Assembly (NCBI GenBank): GCA_934149115.1
Contig: CAKPDW010000010.1
Span: forward strand, 1-29,610
Direction of reading: 5' to 3'
Length of the DNA stretch: 29,610 bases
Origin: an uncultured Clostridia bacterium
GTDB lineage: Bacteria > Bacillota > Clostridia > TANB77 > CAG-508
Under the pieces are notes generated by a model, which had not been told where the DNA came from, made no database searches, and was given only the letters and a program-made list of their open reading frames with translations. This document shows positions 7,663 through 15,883 of this stretch, piece by piece (the stretch's first letter is position 1; every line of letters starts with the position of its first letter). The position numbers were made by a program, and so were the translations under genes.

Positions 7663-9178
7663 TTAATATTATATTAACTTCTTCATCTTTACCAATTTCT
7701 ATTTTTTCTACTAATTTTTTTAATATTTTATTATCAAACTTTTTTGCTTCTGAAAACTCTATAATTAGCTTTTCAACATCATTTTTAGAATTATAACTTT
7801 TTTTACCTTCTTCTAACCTGTCTAACTTTTCTTTTAACTCAGTAACTCTTTGTTTATATAAATTGTATTCCCTAACAAACTCATCTTCTGAAATAATTTC
7901 TTCCACTTTTTTAGAATACAATATTTTAAAATCTGCTTCCCTTCTTGTTATTTCATTTTTTATTTTCTTGCACTCACTTGCCTCTGGATCCATTATTTCT
8001 TTATATGCTTTAACATCATTTGCATATTTATACAACTGTAATTTTTTTAATTTGTTAGAAACTTGTTTTAAAACTATTTCATTCAAAATATTTTCTTTTA
8101 TCTTAATCCACTCATTGCATATATCTTGATGTCTATAATGTTCAGCACATATAAAATATCCTAATTCGTTCTTTGCTCCTGTTACTTTACCATATTTATC
8201 AATTCTCATAGGATTGCTGTTCTTATATTCCATCCTTCTACCACAATTTTTGCAATACACTAAATCTCTTAATAAGAATATATATTCTTTTTGGTCAGCC
8301 TTTGTTGGTCCTTTTTTCATTTCTTGTACTTTATCAAAAATATTAGGAGCAATTATTGGTTGATGTGTATTAGAAATATATTGATAGTTTCCTTTCTTGC
8401 TAACAACCCTCTTTTTCATTTTAAAATCATTATAGTATTTATTAATAACAAGTCTACCACAATATATTGGATTATCTAATATTCTTGCAATCATGGACTT
8501 AGTCCAATATTTAGCTTGATATTTTAAATTCAAATATTGGGATGGTGTTTTTATTTTTCTTTTATTAAATCTATTTGCAATTTCTACTGGCCCTATTCCA
8601 TTAATATATAAATCAAATATTTCTATAATATTAGAAGAAACACTTTCGTCAATCACTATTTTCCTTTTATCTAAGCTATCTTTTTTATAACCATAAGCTA
8701 CACTTGCTTCAATAAATTTTCCCTGTTTTTTTAAACTTGTTTTAACTGCTTTGATTTTTTTTGATATATCTTCCAAATAACTTTGATTTACAATTCCTCT
8801 TAAAGCAACTGCATCATCAATTTCATATCTTTCTCCCGTATCTACATATTCTGTAACCGAAATGAATCTAACATCATTATCTGGAAAAAATATATCTGTA
8901 AAATACGAGGTTAAATTTTTATCTCTGGTCAGTCTGCTCATATCTTTTACTATAAGCATATTTATCTTGCCTAAGGTTATATCTCTAATCATTTTATCAA
9001 GTTCTGGTCTAGAATTTAGTATTCCTGAATATCCATTATCAATATATTCATTTACTATTTTATAATTGTGAGCTTTTGCATACTTGGTTGTTATCTCTCT
9101 TTGCATATCTATACTATTGTTTTTTTCAATATCTTCTTTCGATAATCTCAAATATATAGCTGCTTTATATTCTCTCAT
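7655..9178 (-). CDS. Large serine recombinase (second gene of pair)
   Basis: 507 residues with the full large-serine-recombinase layout. The N-terminal resolvase domain has catalytic Ser13 in IYLRLSKED, plus DNGYSG and VKDMSRLTRD. A recombinase domain spans about 160-290 (AYGYKKDS, MIARILDNPIYCG). The zinc ribbon starts with C309 and C312 (LVYCKNCGRR), with the partner Cys residues in GYFICAEH and DIC. A coiled-coil segment lies at about 400-465. No catalytic residue is missing. The start ATG overlaps the stop of the upstream recombinase (TAATG), with GGAG eight bases upstream, so the two are co-translated. It lies beside the left att site. Predicted role: excision or integration at the cotJC att sites, alone or with its neighbour. 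Which of the pair acts cannot be seen. Confidence 0.95.
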   Translation of the reverse strand: MREYKAAIYLRLSKEDIEKNNSIDMQREITTKYAKAHNYKIVNEYIDNGYSGILNSRPELDKMIRDITLGKINMLIVKDMSRLTRDKNLTSYFTDIFFPDNDVRFISVTEYVDTGERYEIDDAVALRGIVNQSYLEDISKKIKAVKTSLKKQGKFIEASVAYGYKKDSLDKRKIVIDESVSSNIIEIFDLYINGIGPVEIANRFNKRKIKTPSQYLNLKYQAKYWTKSMIARILDNPIYCGRLVINKYYNDFKMKKRVVSKKGNYQYISNTHQPIIAPNIFDKVQEMKKGPTKADQKEYIFLLRDLVYCKNCGRRMEYKNSNPMRIDKYGKVTGAKNELGYFICAEHYRHQDICNEWIKIKENILNEIVLKQVSNKLKKLQLYKYANDVKAYKEIMDPEASECKKIKNEITRREADFKILYSKKVEEIISEDEFVREYNLYKQRVTELKEKLDRLEEGKKSYNSKNDVEKLIIEFSEAKKFDNKILKKLVEKIEIGKDEEVNIILKV

Positions 9179-10740
9179 TATGCCATCTCCATAATAGCAT
9201 ATTTATAATTAATATAAATATTATCTTCATTATCTACTTGAACATTATCAATAATATCTGCAATTTGTTCTTTAGACCACTTTTTCACATCCGATACTTT
9301 TTTCACCACTCTTTTATAGTCAGATTCTGAAATAACAGTTTGATTATTTATTTTATTATTTAATTTTTTTATTTCTTCGTTAAGTCTTGCTCTTTTTTCT
9401 AATTCTTGCTTATACATAGAATTAAAATCATATTCTTGGAGTATTCCACCTTTGTAATCAGAATATAAAGACGTTATCATTTTATTAACTTTTGCCAATT
9501 TCTTTTGCTTCAATTCCAATTCACTTTTTATTGCTTTTATATCCCTATTTTTATATAATCTTTCAAGTAATTCTGTAATATCTTCACAATTTATTAGATT
9601 GCTTACTTTTTTATTTAAGTTTGATACAACAATTTGAGTTACAGACTGTAATTCAATTCCTTTGTATTTTCGAATGCAATATCCTTTTTTATGCAAACTA
9701 CTTGAACAATATAACCTCATAAATGAAATCGTTTTTCCATCTTTTCTATATTTCACCTTTAATTGCATTGGTTCTCCACATTCTTTACAATAGATAATTC
9801 CATTTAATATCCAATTATGTGTATGTGATTTAGCTCTTTGGTTTAATTTCATCCTTTTTTGTACACTATCAAATAATTCCTTTGAAATTATTGCTTTATG
9901 GGTATTTTCATACTTCTTCCATTCACTTCTAGGAATTGGTTTTACTTTTTTTGATTTATAACTCAAATTAATTCCTTTTCCATATACAGTATTTCCTAAA
10001 TACATTTCATTTTTTAGCATTTTTGAAATTGTTGAACGTTCCCAACCATATTCCCCTTTTTTATTTTTTTGAAATCCATTATAACTTGGGCAATATATTT
10101 TTTCTTTTTGTAGCTTTTCAGCAATTTCTCCCATTGAATTACCACTATTATACATTTGAAATATTCTCTTTACTATTGGTGCTTCTTCTGGATTTATTAT
10201 TAAGTGATTTTTGTTTTTTTCATCCTTCATGTACCCGTATGGAGCTTTTGCTGCAACATATAATCCTTGTTCTTTTCTTGCCCATACTCCACTTTTTACT
10301 TTACGAGATATATCTTTGCTATACCAGTCATTGATAAGTGTTTTAAACTGAATCATATCATTATTGGAATTTTTTAAATATGTATCAACATTATCTAATA
10401 TTGCAATATATCTTATTTCTCTTTCTAAAAAATACAATTCAATATAATAATTAGCCTCAAAATTATTTCTACTTAATCTCGATAAATCTTTGGTAATTAC
10501 GCAATTAACTTTTTTCTTTTCTATATCATCTAACATTCTTTGAAAATTTGGTCTATCTGTATTTAAACCTGTATATCCATCATCAATATAAAAGTCTACT
10601 AACTTGAATTTATCTCCAAGATTTCTTATTCTTTCCTCTATGATATTTTTTTGACTTATTATACTATCACTGACTTCTTTATCTCCATCTTCAACAGATA
10701 ATCTTAAATAGCCAGCTACTTTAAACTTATTGTTTTGCAC
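9178..10740 (-). CDS. Large serine recombinase (first gene of pair)
   Basis: 520 residues. Catalytic Ser15 sits in YLRLSVEDGD of the resolvase domain, followed by DDGYTGLNTDRP and TKDLSRLSRN. The recombinase domain includes APYGYMKD and ISKMLKNEMYLGN. The zinc ribbon begins with C318 and C321 (IIYCKECGEP) and ends with LYCSSSLHKKGYC. The C-terminal coiled coil covers about 395-475. It differs clearly from its neighbour, so it is not a recent duplicate; the arrangement recalls the CcrA/CcrB pair of SCCmec. The start is GTG (10738-10740), with GGAGG ten bases upstream. A hairpin with a T-tract lies in the leader (10779-10821). Either this protein or the other could be the specificity subunit. 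Confidence 0.95.
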   Translation of the reverse strand: MQNNKFKVAGYLRLSVEDGDKEVSDSIISQKNIIEERIRNLGDKFKLVDFYIDDGYTGLNTDRPNFQRMLDDIEKKKVNCVITKDLSRLSRNNFEANYYIELYFLEREIRYIAILDNVDTYLKNSNNDMIQFKTLINDWYSKDISRKVKSGVWARKEQGLYVAAKAPYGYMKDEKNKNHLIINPEEAPIVKRIFQMYNSGNSMGEIAEKLQKEKIYCPSYNGFQKNKKGEYGWERSTISKMLKNEMYLGNTVYGKGINLSYKSKKVKPIPRSEWKKYENTHKAIISKELFDSVQKRMKLNQRAKSHTHNWILNGIIYCKECGEPMQLKVKYRKDGKTISFMRLYCSSSLHKKGYCIRKYKGIELQSVTQIVVSNLNKKVSNLINCEDITELLERLYKNRDIKAIKSELELKQKKLAKVNKMITSLYSDYKGGILQEYDFNSMYKQELEKRARLNEEIKKLNNKINNQTVISESDYKRVVKKVSDVKKWSKEQIADIIDNVQVDNEDNIYINYKYAIMEMA

Positions 10741-10778
10741 AATTAATACGCCTCCAATCGTACAAATTGTTTATATTG

Positions 10779-10821
10779 AAAAAAATGCTACTATCGATAT
10801 TATACCGTCAAAAGTAGCATT
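10779..10821 (-). terminator. Hairpin with T-tract ahead of the recombinase genes
   Basis: On the minus strand AATGCTACT and AGTAGCATT form a perfect nine-base stem with a 20-nt loop, followed by seven T. It lies between the 52-residue ORF and the GTG of the first recombinase. It could end the upstream transcript or act as an attenuator. The loop carries GGTATAAT, so a promoter inside it is also possible. Confidence 0.6.
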
Positions 10822-10832
10822 GTCCATTTATT

Positions 10833-10991
10833 TTAATCATTTTCTTGTAGTTCTCTTATTGCATAATTGCAAAGTAATTTCTTTAAACTTTCTTTACTTA
10901 AACAATTTTCTGAAACTCTTGTTATTACAGTATATTTTTTATTATCTACTTCATATATCTCCTTTTTTTCCAGTTTTGTATTTTCCATCAT
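10833..10991 (-). CDS. 52-residue ORF upstream of the recombinases (TnpW-like?)
   Basis: The peptide begins MMENTKLEKKEIYEVD and contains KKYTVITRVSEN and a C-terminal Leu-rich helix. Three consecutive ATG codons (10994, 10991, 10988) follow GGAGG; the second or third has the best spacing. The 'xVxGKxYTV...' style beginning resembles small transposon proteins found beside serine recombinases in clostridial conjugative transposons (TnpW-type), but the match is from memory and weak. By position it is the best candidate for an excision (recombination directionality) factor, which is inference. Confidence 0.6.
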   Translation of the reverse strand: MMENTKLEKKEIYEVDNKKYTVITRVSENCLSKESLKKLLCNYAIRELQEND

Positions 10992-11103
10992 CATAGCCTC
11001 CATACTAAAGAATATGTAGAATATTTCAAAAAATTCTATAATTATTTTTAATCATCTTTTTTGGTTGATAATCATTATCTTGTTATTTTTAAAAGTCTAA
11101 CAA

Positions 11104-11303
11104 CTAACTATTTGTACTCTTTCTTTCTAACAACACATTAGCAATTTTTATAACATCTTTTTTATGTATTTTTTCTAATGGTTCTATAAATAATCTCCAA
11201 AACTGCTTAGCATTTGTGCTTCCATTATTAGCTGATGTTAAATAATTTCTAAATTCGACCACCCATATGCTATTACTTGTTTAAAATTATACTTTTCTTC
11301 CAT
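11104..11303 (-). pseudogene. Frameshifted small gene of the decayed regulatory block
   Basis: The ATG at 11303 follows GGAGG and opens MEEKYNFKQVIAYGWS, which stops after 21 codons. A second frame continues in register as VVEFRNYLTSANNGSTNAKQ, then FWRLFIEPLEKIHKKD, up to TAG at 11104. The two parts read as one ~65-residue protein broken by a frameshift. Function unknown. Confidence 0.6.
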
Positions 11304-11306
11304 ATA

Positions 11307-11740
11307 TTATACCTCCACTTTAATGTATTTAGGTACATCAAAACTACGACCTAATTCATTTTCTTTAAATTCAAATCTACTCTTTTTAGCATTATAAGAA
11401 TAAGCACTTTTATTCCAATTCCTATACACCATATTTGATAATCGTTTAGTTTTTGATAATTCTCGGCTTGCTTGATTGTGCATATTTCTCAAAATTAGCT
11501 CATCTGCACTCTTTTCGAATTGAGCCATTTTTATTTTTGCTCGTATATAATCTTTTGTCCTTTCCCCGTGCTTTCTTTGATTAACATTTTTTCTTTCTTC
11601 TTTTATTCTTAAATATCTATTGTCTTTTTTCAAAACCTGTGTTATTGCACTTTTAGTCATATTCATTTTTTTGCTATATCAACAGGTCTCATTTTTTTAT
11701 CAAAGTACATTTTACTAATATCCTCGTTTTGTTTTTTCAT
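11307..11740 (-). pseudogene. Helix-turn-helix protein broken by a frameshift in an A7 tract
   Basis: The ATG at 11740 opens MKKQNEDISKMYFDKKMRP, then VDIAKK and a TGA stop. One base later the other frame continues NMTKSAITQVLKKDNRYLRI and runs 115 more residues to 11307. Joined, DIAKK-(x)-NMTKSAITQVLKK is a clear helix-turn-helix. The break is at a run of seven A residues (minus strand; T7 at about 11666-11672); eight would restore the frame as IAKKMNMTKS. The downstream part alone (ATG at 11666, 119 residues) is open but lacks half of the HTH. It is basic and rich in RELSKTKRLSN-type sequence. It may be a pseudogene or rely on slippage. Confidence 0.6.
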
Positions 11741-11968
11741 AAGAATCTCACATTCTTTGCTTAACTTTTTGCTCACACTTTAAGGCATCGGCAATTTAAT
11801 AAGCTTTTTCTTTTTGTAATTTTAGAATTTTCTTTTTAAAACCAATAACATGATTCCTTACAATGAATTATCTCTTTCTTTTAAATATATTTTTAATTCT
11901 TTTAACATTTTTCTACCTACTTCATTTATTAAGACCTAAACGAAAAAATGGTAAAAGTGATAAGTTTA
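11741..11968. other. Decayed non-coding stretch
   Basis: No ORF over 25 codons with a plausible start. Short minus-strand pieces such as MLKELKIYLKERDNSL and KILKLQKEKAY look like fragments of former small genes. Together with the flanking pseudogenes this makes 10,995-12,376 the eroded part of the element. Confidence 0.5.
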
Positions 11969-12146
11969 TTATTTTTCTCTATTTTTAGTTAATACCATAT
12001 AAATTTTTATAATTATTTCTTGTTTTAAATCTTCATCTATTGACCCATTGGTATATAATCTACTATATTTGTTTATTAAATTCCCATATTTTTTTAATTA
12101 TTTTCAATATATCTTCATCGGTTAAATTACAATTGTTAAATATCAT
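11969..12146 (-). pseudogene. HTH_16-like regulator remnant, frameshifted
   Basis: The ATG at 12146 overlaps the end of the sigma-like fragment. It reads MIFNNCNLTDEDILKIIKKI and stops after 28 codons. An overlapping frame continues KYSRLYTNGSIDEDLKQEII and KIYMVLTK to the stop at 11969. The second part matches the helix-turn-helix proteins (HTH_16 type) that accompany a sigma-like factor in Tn916-type conjugative transposons. A frameshift separates the halves. Confidence 0.6.
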
Positions 12147-12390
12147 GTTTCTCCCTTTTTTTAAACTCTTTTCTTATTTTCTCTAATGTTCTTAATCTTT
12201 TTCTTGTAATACCTGATTTAGTTAAAAACAATATTTCTGAAATTTCAATACCTATCTTGTTTTCAATATAATACAAAGAAAGCACTAACTTCTCATTATA
12301 AGTTAGTGCTTTCACAATTTTAGATAATTTTTCATCGCAAAAAATCTTTTCAGCTTGAATTTCATTATCTATCTTTCTAAAATTTCTTCC
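12136..12390 (-). pseudogene. Sigma-70 region-4-like fragment lacking its N-terminus
   Basis: An open frame without a start codon encodes KALTYNEKLVLSLYYIEN, then a recognition-type helix EISEILFLTKSGITRKR and a basic tail ending at TAA 12136. This is the layout of short sigma-70 region-4 regulators of conjugative transposons. The 5' end is replaced by the cargo kinase gene, whose 3' end it abuts, suggesting that the cargo operon was inserted or the region deleted here. Confidence 0.55.
12279..12312. repeat. Perfect 13-bp hairpin
   Basis: AAAGCACTAACTT and AAGTTAGTGCTTT flank an 8-base loop. There is no T-tract on either side. It sits within the sigma-like fragment about 65-100 bp downstream of the cargo operon's last stop, so it could protect or end that transcript. 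Confidence 0.7.
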
Positions 12391-12976
12391 ATTCTTGTAT
12401 TTTTTTATTTTTACTTTGTAATCTAAATCTTTCTTTTATTGATCTAGCCACACTTTGGGGATCTATATATGTATTATTTATTTTTATATAATTTTCTTTC
12501 TGAATTTCATTCGGATAAGAATTTAATCTGTGTCTTGCTTCGATATCTCTAAATAAACTTTCAGATTTTTCTATATTTCTTTTTGAAGGTTTATTTAAAA
12601 GTCTATTTTCTGTGGTATTTCTTTGAAGTCTTATATCATAATCAGCTTCTAACTCAACATAATAAACATCTGCTCCGTTACTTTTAAACATGGTCTCCAA
12701 GTTATTTATATATTCCCAATCATCTTTTCTTTCTAATGCCCACATACATGTGAAAATCATTCCATATTCATCACTTTTTGAAAAAGATTGAAATATTTCA
12801 TTTCTAAATAATTCTGTCAACCTTTGTCTTTCTTGTGGCATATTTTCAAATAAATCTGCGACAATGTCTATTGTCATATGATTATGGAATAATTTTAAAT
12901 CTGTTATTTTTTCTAATTCTTGTCCAACTGTCATTTTTCCTACAGCATGTGGACCAAATATAATTACGAGTTTCAT
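12377..12976 (-). CDS. P-loop ATPase/kinase, last gene of the cargo operon
   Basis: 199 residues with a Walker A at 8-16 (GPHAVGKMT) and a family layout close to shikimate-kinase-like or AAA_33 small-molecule kinases: short beta-strand, P-loop, FHNHMTID, then VYYVELEAD and an Arg-bearing lid (RLQRNTTENRLLNK). Substrate unknown. The start is supported by AAAGGAGAAAAT. It is 12 bp downstream of the decarboxylase gene, so it belongs to the same transcript. It may phosphorylate the operon's small-molecule product or confer self-protection. It is intact, unlike the decayed genes downstream. Confidence 0.85.
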   Translation of the reverse strand: MKLVIIFGPHAVGKMTVGQELEKITDLKLFHNHMTIDIVADLFENMPQERQRLTELFRNEIFQSFSKSDEYGMIFTCMWALERKDDWEYINNLETMFKSNGADVYYVELEADYDIRLQRNTTENRLLNKPSKRNIEKSESLFRDIEARHRLNSYPNEIQKENYIKINNTYIDPQSVARSIKERFRLQSKNKKIQEWKKF

Positions 12977-12988
12977 AATTTTCTCCTT

Positions 12989-14674
12989 TTATTTACTATT
13001 TCTATATACCATATTATCGGATATAGATGATAGCTTAGTATAATCCATATTTATTAAATTTTTCTTATAATCTTCTATACTATTAAATATTTCTTCTGAT
13101 AAACATCTAACTTCATTGTCATTTAAAAATACAGACATTGGATACACTTTTAATGTTCCTAATTTTATATCAGTATTTGGAATTTTATAACTTCTTGAAG
13201 AAGTAAATGTAAATGATATTTCTCCGCTTTTTCCTTTTTCCAATATGTATTTTGCAAAATTTATATTATATTCCCTTATTTTTTTTATTTCATGTTCTTC
13301 TAATTTCAAAATTTCATCTAATTTTATTTTTTTGTATTCTTCAGGTTTTAATATAAATAATGTTGTTAACCACTCAGTATCTTCATTTAGTATACAAATA
13401 TTATCATTTTTTGAAAGTATCTTTCTGAGTTTTTCTGTAGATACAAACATATTTGATATGATTTCTTGGAAACCTCTTATTCCCAAGGATTTTAATGTTG
13501 TTAACGCAGTTATTGGTCCACTAGAAGGTCGTGTTAATTCTAATGTTGTTTCAAATGGATTATAATTCCCATAATGTAAATCTTCTAAGGAAACTTCTTT
13601 ACTCGGATTAAGGTTGTAGAAATCTTTCCTATTTTTTACAATAAATAGACTTGATACATATGGACAAAATCCTGTTTTGTGAAAATCTACACCTAAAGAA
13701 TCTGCATATTTAAATTCTTGTACTTTTTTATTTAAAGATAATATTTTTTTTAAATGCTCTTTTGGGATATCAAGGTAATTATTATTATAATCATATTCAT
13801 TGAAGAATAGATATATCCATCCTAATACCGAATCAACATGAATATGGGGAATATAGTTTAATTTATATTTGTTTACTATTTTTTGATTAATTTCTGAAAT
13901 TTCTTTTATCGGATCAACGATAAGCTCATTTGTACTTCCACCATTTAAATTAAATCCTAAAAATATTCTTCCACTTTCAATATTCTCACATATTATTTTT
14001 TCTGTTTCTTCTAAATTTATTCTTCCGTCTGTATTACATTTGGCCTCAATACAATTATTTTTTCCAATTCCTAACCAATTACAAACTTCATAGTGACAAG
14101 GATGAGCATTTTGACTTGTTATCATAAAATATTTATTTTGTTCACAGCCGTAATCTTGTGTTTCTAAGCAAGCTTTTGTTAATGCTATTTTAGTTGCATA
14201 AAGGTTTGATCCTTTTCCTCCAAAAGTAAATACTCCAAAGCTCTTTTCCCAATTCCAATTTAGTAAATCCGATATATATTTTACAACCTCTAATTCAGAT
14301 GTAATCAACAATCCAGAGTAAGTATCTTGTGCAAAATTAGGGTTAAATAGTTCTGTAAAGCTCATACTTGCCATTGAAATTAAGTTTACTGGTGGAATCA
14401 CATTTATCATGGTTCCAGGGTTATTCCAATTTGGTAAGTTTTGATATAACGGTGATATATATTCAAAAGTTTCCTCTGCTGTTAATGGATTATAATTTAA
14501 TTTACATTTTTTTAAATATTCTTTATAACTTAATTTATATTCTCCTTTAAAAAAAGGTTTTCCGAAATTATAATACTTACCTACTTTACTATCCAACATA
14601 GATATGTATTGATTTAATATATTTACATTATTTTGTTTATAATCTCCAAAATATTCTTTTAAATTAATACTCAT
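12989..14674 (-). CDS. PLP-dependent amino-acid decarboxylase-like protein
   Basis: 561 residues of the group II decarboxylase fold (glutamate, aromatic-amino-acid and diaminobutyrate decarboxylases). Visible features: FTFGGKGSNLYATKIAL (phosphate-binding stretch), SQNAHPCHYEV (His191 that stacks on PLP), HIHVDSVLGW (Asp281 binding the pyridine nitrogen) and DSLGVDFHKTG with the Schiff-base Lys333. HVDS replaces the common HVDAA, and the C-terminal region is longer than usual, so the substrate is probably unusual. The ATG overlaps the stop of the upstream phosphohydrolase gene (ATGA), with AAAGGAGAAAAATA upstream. In this operon it may decarboxylate an amino acid or an amino-acid adduct. Confidence 0.88.
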   Translation of the reverse strand: MSINLKEYFGDYKQNNVNILNQYISMLDSKVGKYYNFGKPFFKGEYKLSYKEYLKKCKLNYNPLTAEETFEYISPLYQNLPNWNNPGTMINVIPPVNLISMASMSFTELFNPNFAQDTYSGLLITSELEVVKYISDLLNWNWEKSFGVFTFGGKGSNLYATKIALTKACLETQDYGCEQNKYFMITSQNAHPCHYEVCNWLGIGKNNCIEAKCNTDGRINLEETEKIICENIESGRIFLGFNLNGGSTNELIVDPIKEISEINQKIVNKYKLNYIPHIHVDSVLGWIYLFFNEYDYNNNYLDIPKEHLKKILSLNKKVQEFKYADSLGVDFHKTGFCPYVSSLFIVKNRKDFYNLNPSKEVSLEDLHYGNYNPFETTLELTRPSSGPITALTTLKSLGIRGFQEIISNMFVSTEKLRKILSKNDNICILNEDTEWLTTLFILKPEEYKKIKLDEILKLEEHEIKKIREYNINFAKYILEKGKSGEISFTFTSSRSYKIPNTDIKLGTLKVYPMSVFLNDNEVRCLSEEIFNSIEDYKKNLINMDYTKLSSISDNMVYRNSK

Positions 14675-15807
14675 TTATTTTTCTCCTTTTCTATTATTAT
14701 AACTGGTACTTCCATTTCATCTTTTGTTAATCCTCCATGATCTGCAATTAACCTTTCAAATTTATTACCGTCCATAGTAAATCTAATAGTTTTATTAGAT
14801 TTACTAATAACTATAAAATCTCCAAAATATTCATTTATTTTATAATGTTTTCTTCCTTTTCCTAATAAATTTGATGATAAAAATTCATCTTTTTCCAAAA
14901 ATATAAAATCGTTTCCAAATATTTCGTTAAATTTTATTTTAAAAAATTGTTTTTTACCTTTCTTTATAAAAAATGTTACAAATCTCGTTTCTATAGATGG
15001 TGGCATTTTTAAACAATTTACAAGTCCTTTGTACTCATTTATATATATTTCTTCTACGTCTACAGCACCATGATCCGCCGAGATAATAATTAGCGAATTA
15101 TCCAATTTATTAACTAGTTGCCTTATATTTCCATCTATGTTTTCTAGTACTGCTTTTGTTTCATTTGAATATGTACCAGTATGATGTATAGTATGATCTG
15201 GTTCATTCCAATATGAAGATATTAAATTACACTTGTTTTGGTTATTACAGCTATCATATATTTTTTCACAAAGTTCTTCTATAGACTTTGCTCCTTCTGG
15301 TATGAAATTTGGAAATATTTTATTATAAATTATATATGGATTTTTATTAATTATTTTTGAATATATTGTTTCGTAATTTAAAATACTTTTTCCAATGTCT
15401 AATATTTCTAGTTTTTTACCTGTATAAAACTGCTTAGAGGTAAAAATTTCTATAATATCATTATATTCTGTAAAATAGGGCATCCAGCCAATCCAACCAT
15501 TTTCCACAGGTGAACTTCCAGAATGAAAAGCTGTTGTAGCTGCTACTGTTGTACTTGGAAATACTGTAGTAACATTTGTTTTAAAATTTTCTTTTAATAT
15601 ACTATCTTTGCTCAAATTATTATTTAAAATTTTTGTACCTAAACAATCTAAAATTAAAAATATAATATTTTTATAATCGTTTTTTAGGTATATATCTAAT
15701 TCTTTTAGCGTAGGGTAATTTGAACTGATATCAAATTTATTTAATAATGAAGAACTTATAGATAATATACTTCTATTATAATCTGGATACAGAATATCAT
15801 AATTCAT
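14671..15807 (-). CDS. Alkaline-phosphatase-superfamily phosphodiesterase/pyrophosphatase-like protein
   Basis: Metal-dependent hydrolase of the type I phosphodiesterase/nucleotide pyrophosphatase kind. It has FLILDCLG (metal Asp) and a Thr nucleophile region TVFPSTTVAATTAFHSG. These are followed by YWNEPDHTIHHTG (Asp and His ligands), IISADHGAVDV (Asp-His) and a late IADHGGLT (His). All expected ligands seem present. I chose the ATG at 15807 (MNYDILYPDYNRS, 378 residues): it follows AAGGA and clears a hairpin between the genes. An in-frame ATG at 15903 would add 32 residues, overlap the nucleotidyltransferase gene by 20 bp and has no ribosome site. No signal peptide, so cytosolic. Likely substrate: a nucleotide-linked or phosphodiester compound made by the neighbouring nucleotidyltransferase (inference). 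Confidence 0.87.
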   Translation of the reverse strand: MNYDILYPDYNRSILSISSSLLNKFDISSNYPTLKELDIYLKNDYKNIIFLILDCLGTKILNNNLSKDSILKENFKTNVTTVFPSTTVAATTAFHSGSSPVENGWIGWMPYFTEYNDIIEIFTSKQFYTGKKLEILDIGKSILNYETIYSKIINKNPYIIYNKIFPNFIPEGAKSIEELCEKIYDSCNNQNKCNLISSYWNEPDHTIHHTGTYSNETKAVLENIDGNIRQLVNKLDNSLIIISADHGAVDVEEIYINEYKGLVNCLKMPPSIETRFVTFFIKKGKKQFFKIKFNEIFGNDFIFLEKDEFLSSNLLGKGRKHYKINEYFGDFIVISKSNKTIRFTMDGNKFERLIADHGGLTKDEMEVPVIIIEKEKNK

Positions 15808-15840
15808 ATTTAAGAATTCCTTTTTATTTTTTATAATTGC

Positions 15841-15876
15841 CAAAGTGTAGAAATAAATAATTAATTCTACACTTTG
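15841..15876 (-). repeat. Perfect 12-bp hairpin between cargo genes
   Basis: CAAAGTGTAGAA and TTCTACACTTTG enclose a 12-base loop, eight bases after the nucleotidyltransferase stop and before the chosen phosphohydrolase start. No T-tract follows on the minus strand. It is probably an mRNA-processing or stabilising element or a weak attenuator. Confidence 0.75.
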
Positions 15877-15883
15877 ATAGAGC

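Noticed and set aside
10730..10996. Plus-strand 88-residue ORF
   Set aside because: It is antisense to the small ORF and hairpin upstream of the recombinases, without a ribosome site.
11307..11666. Intact 119-residue protein
   Set aside because: It lacks the first half of the helix-turn-helix that is present in the next frame upstream, so it is better read as part of a frameshifted gene.
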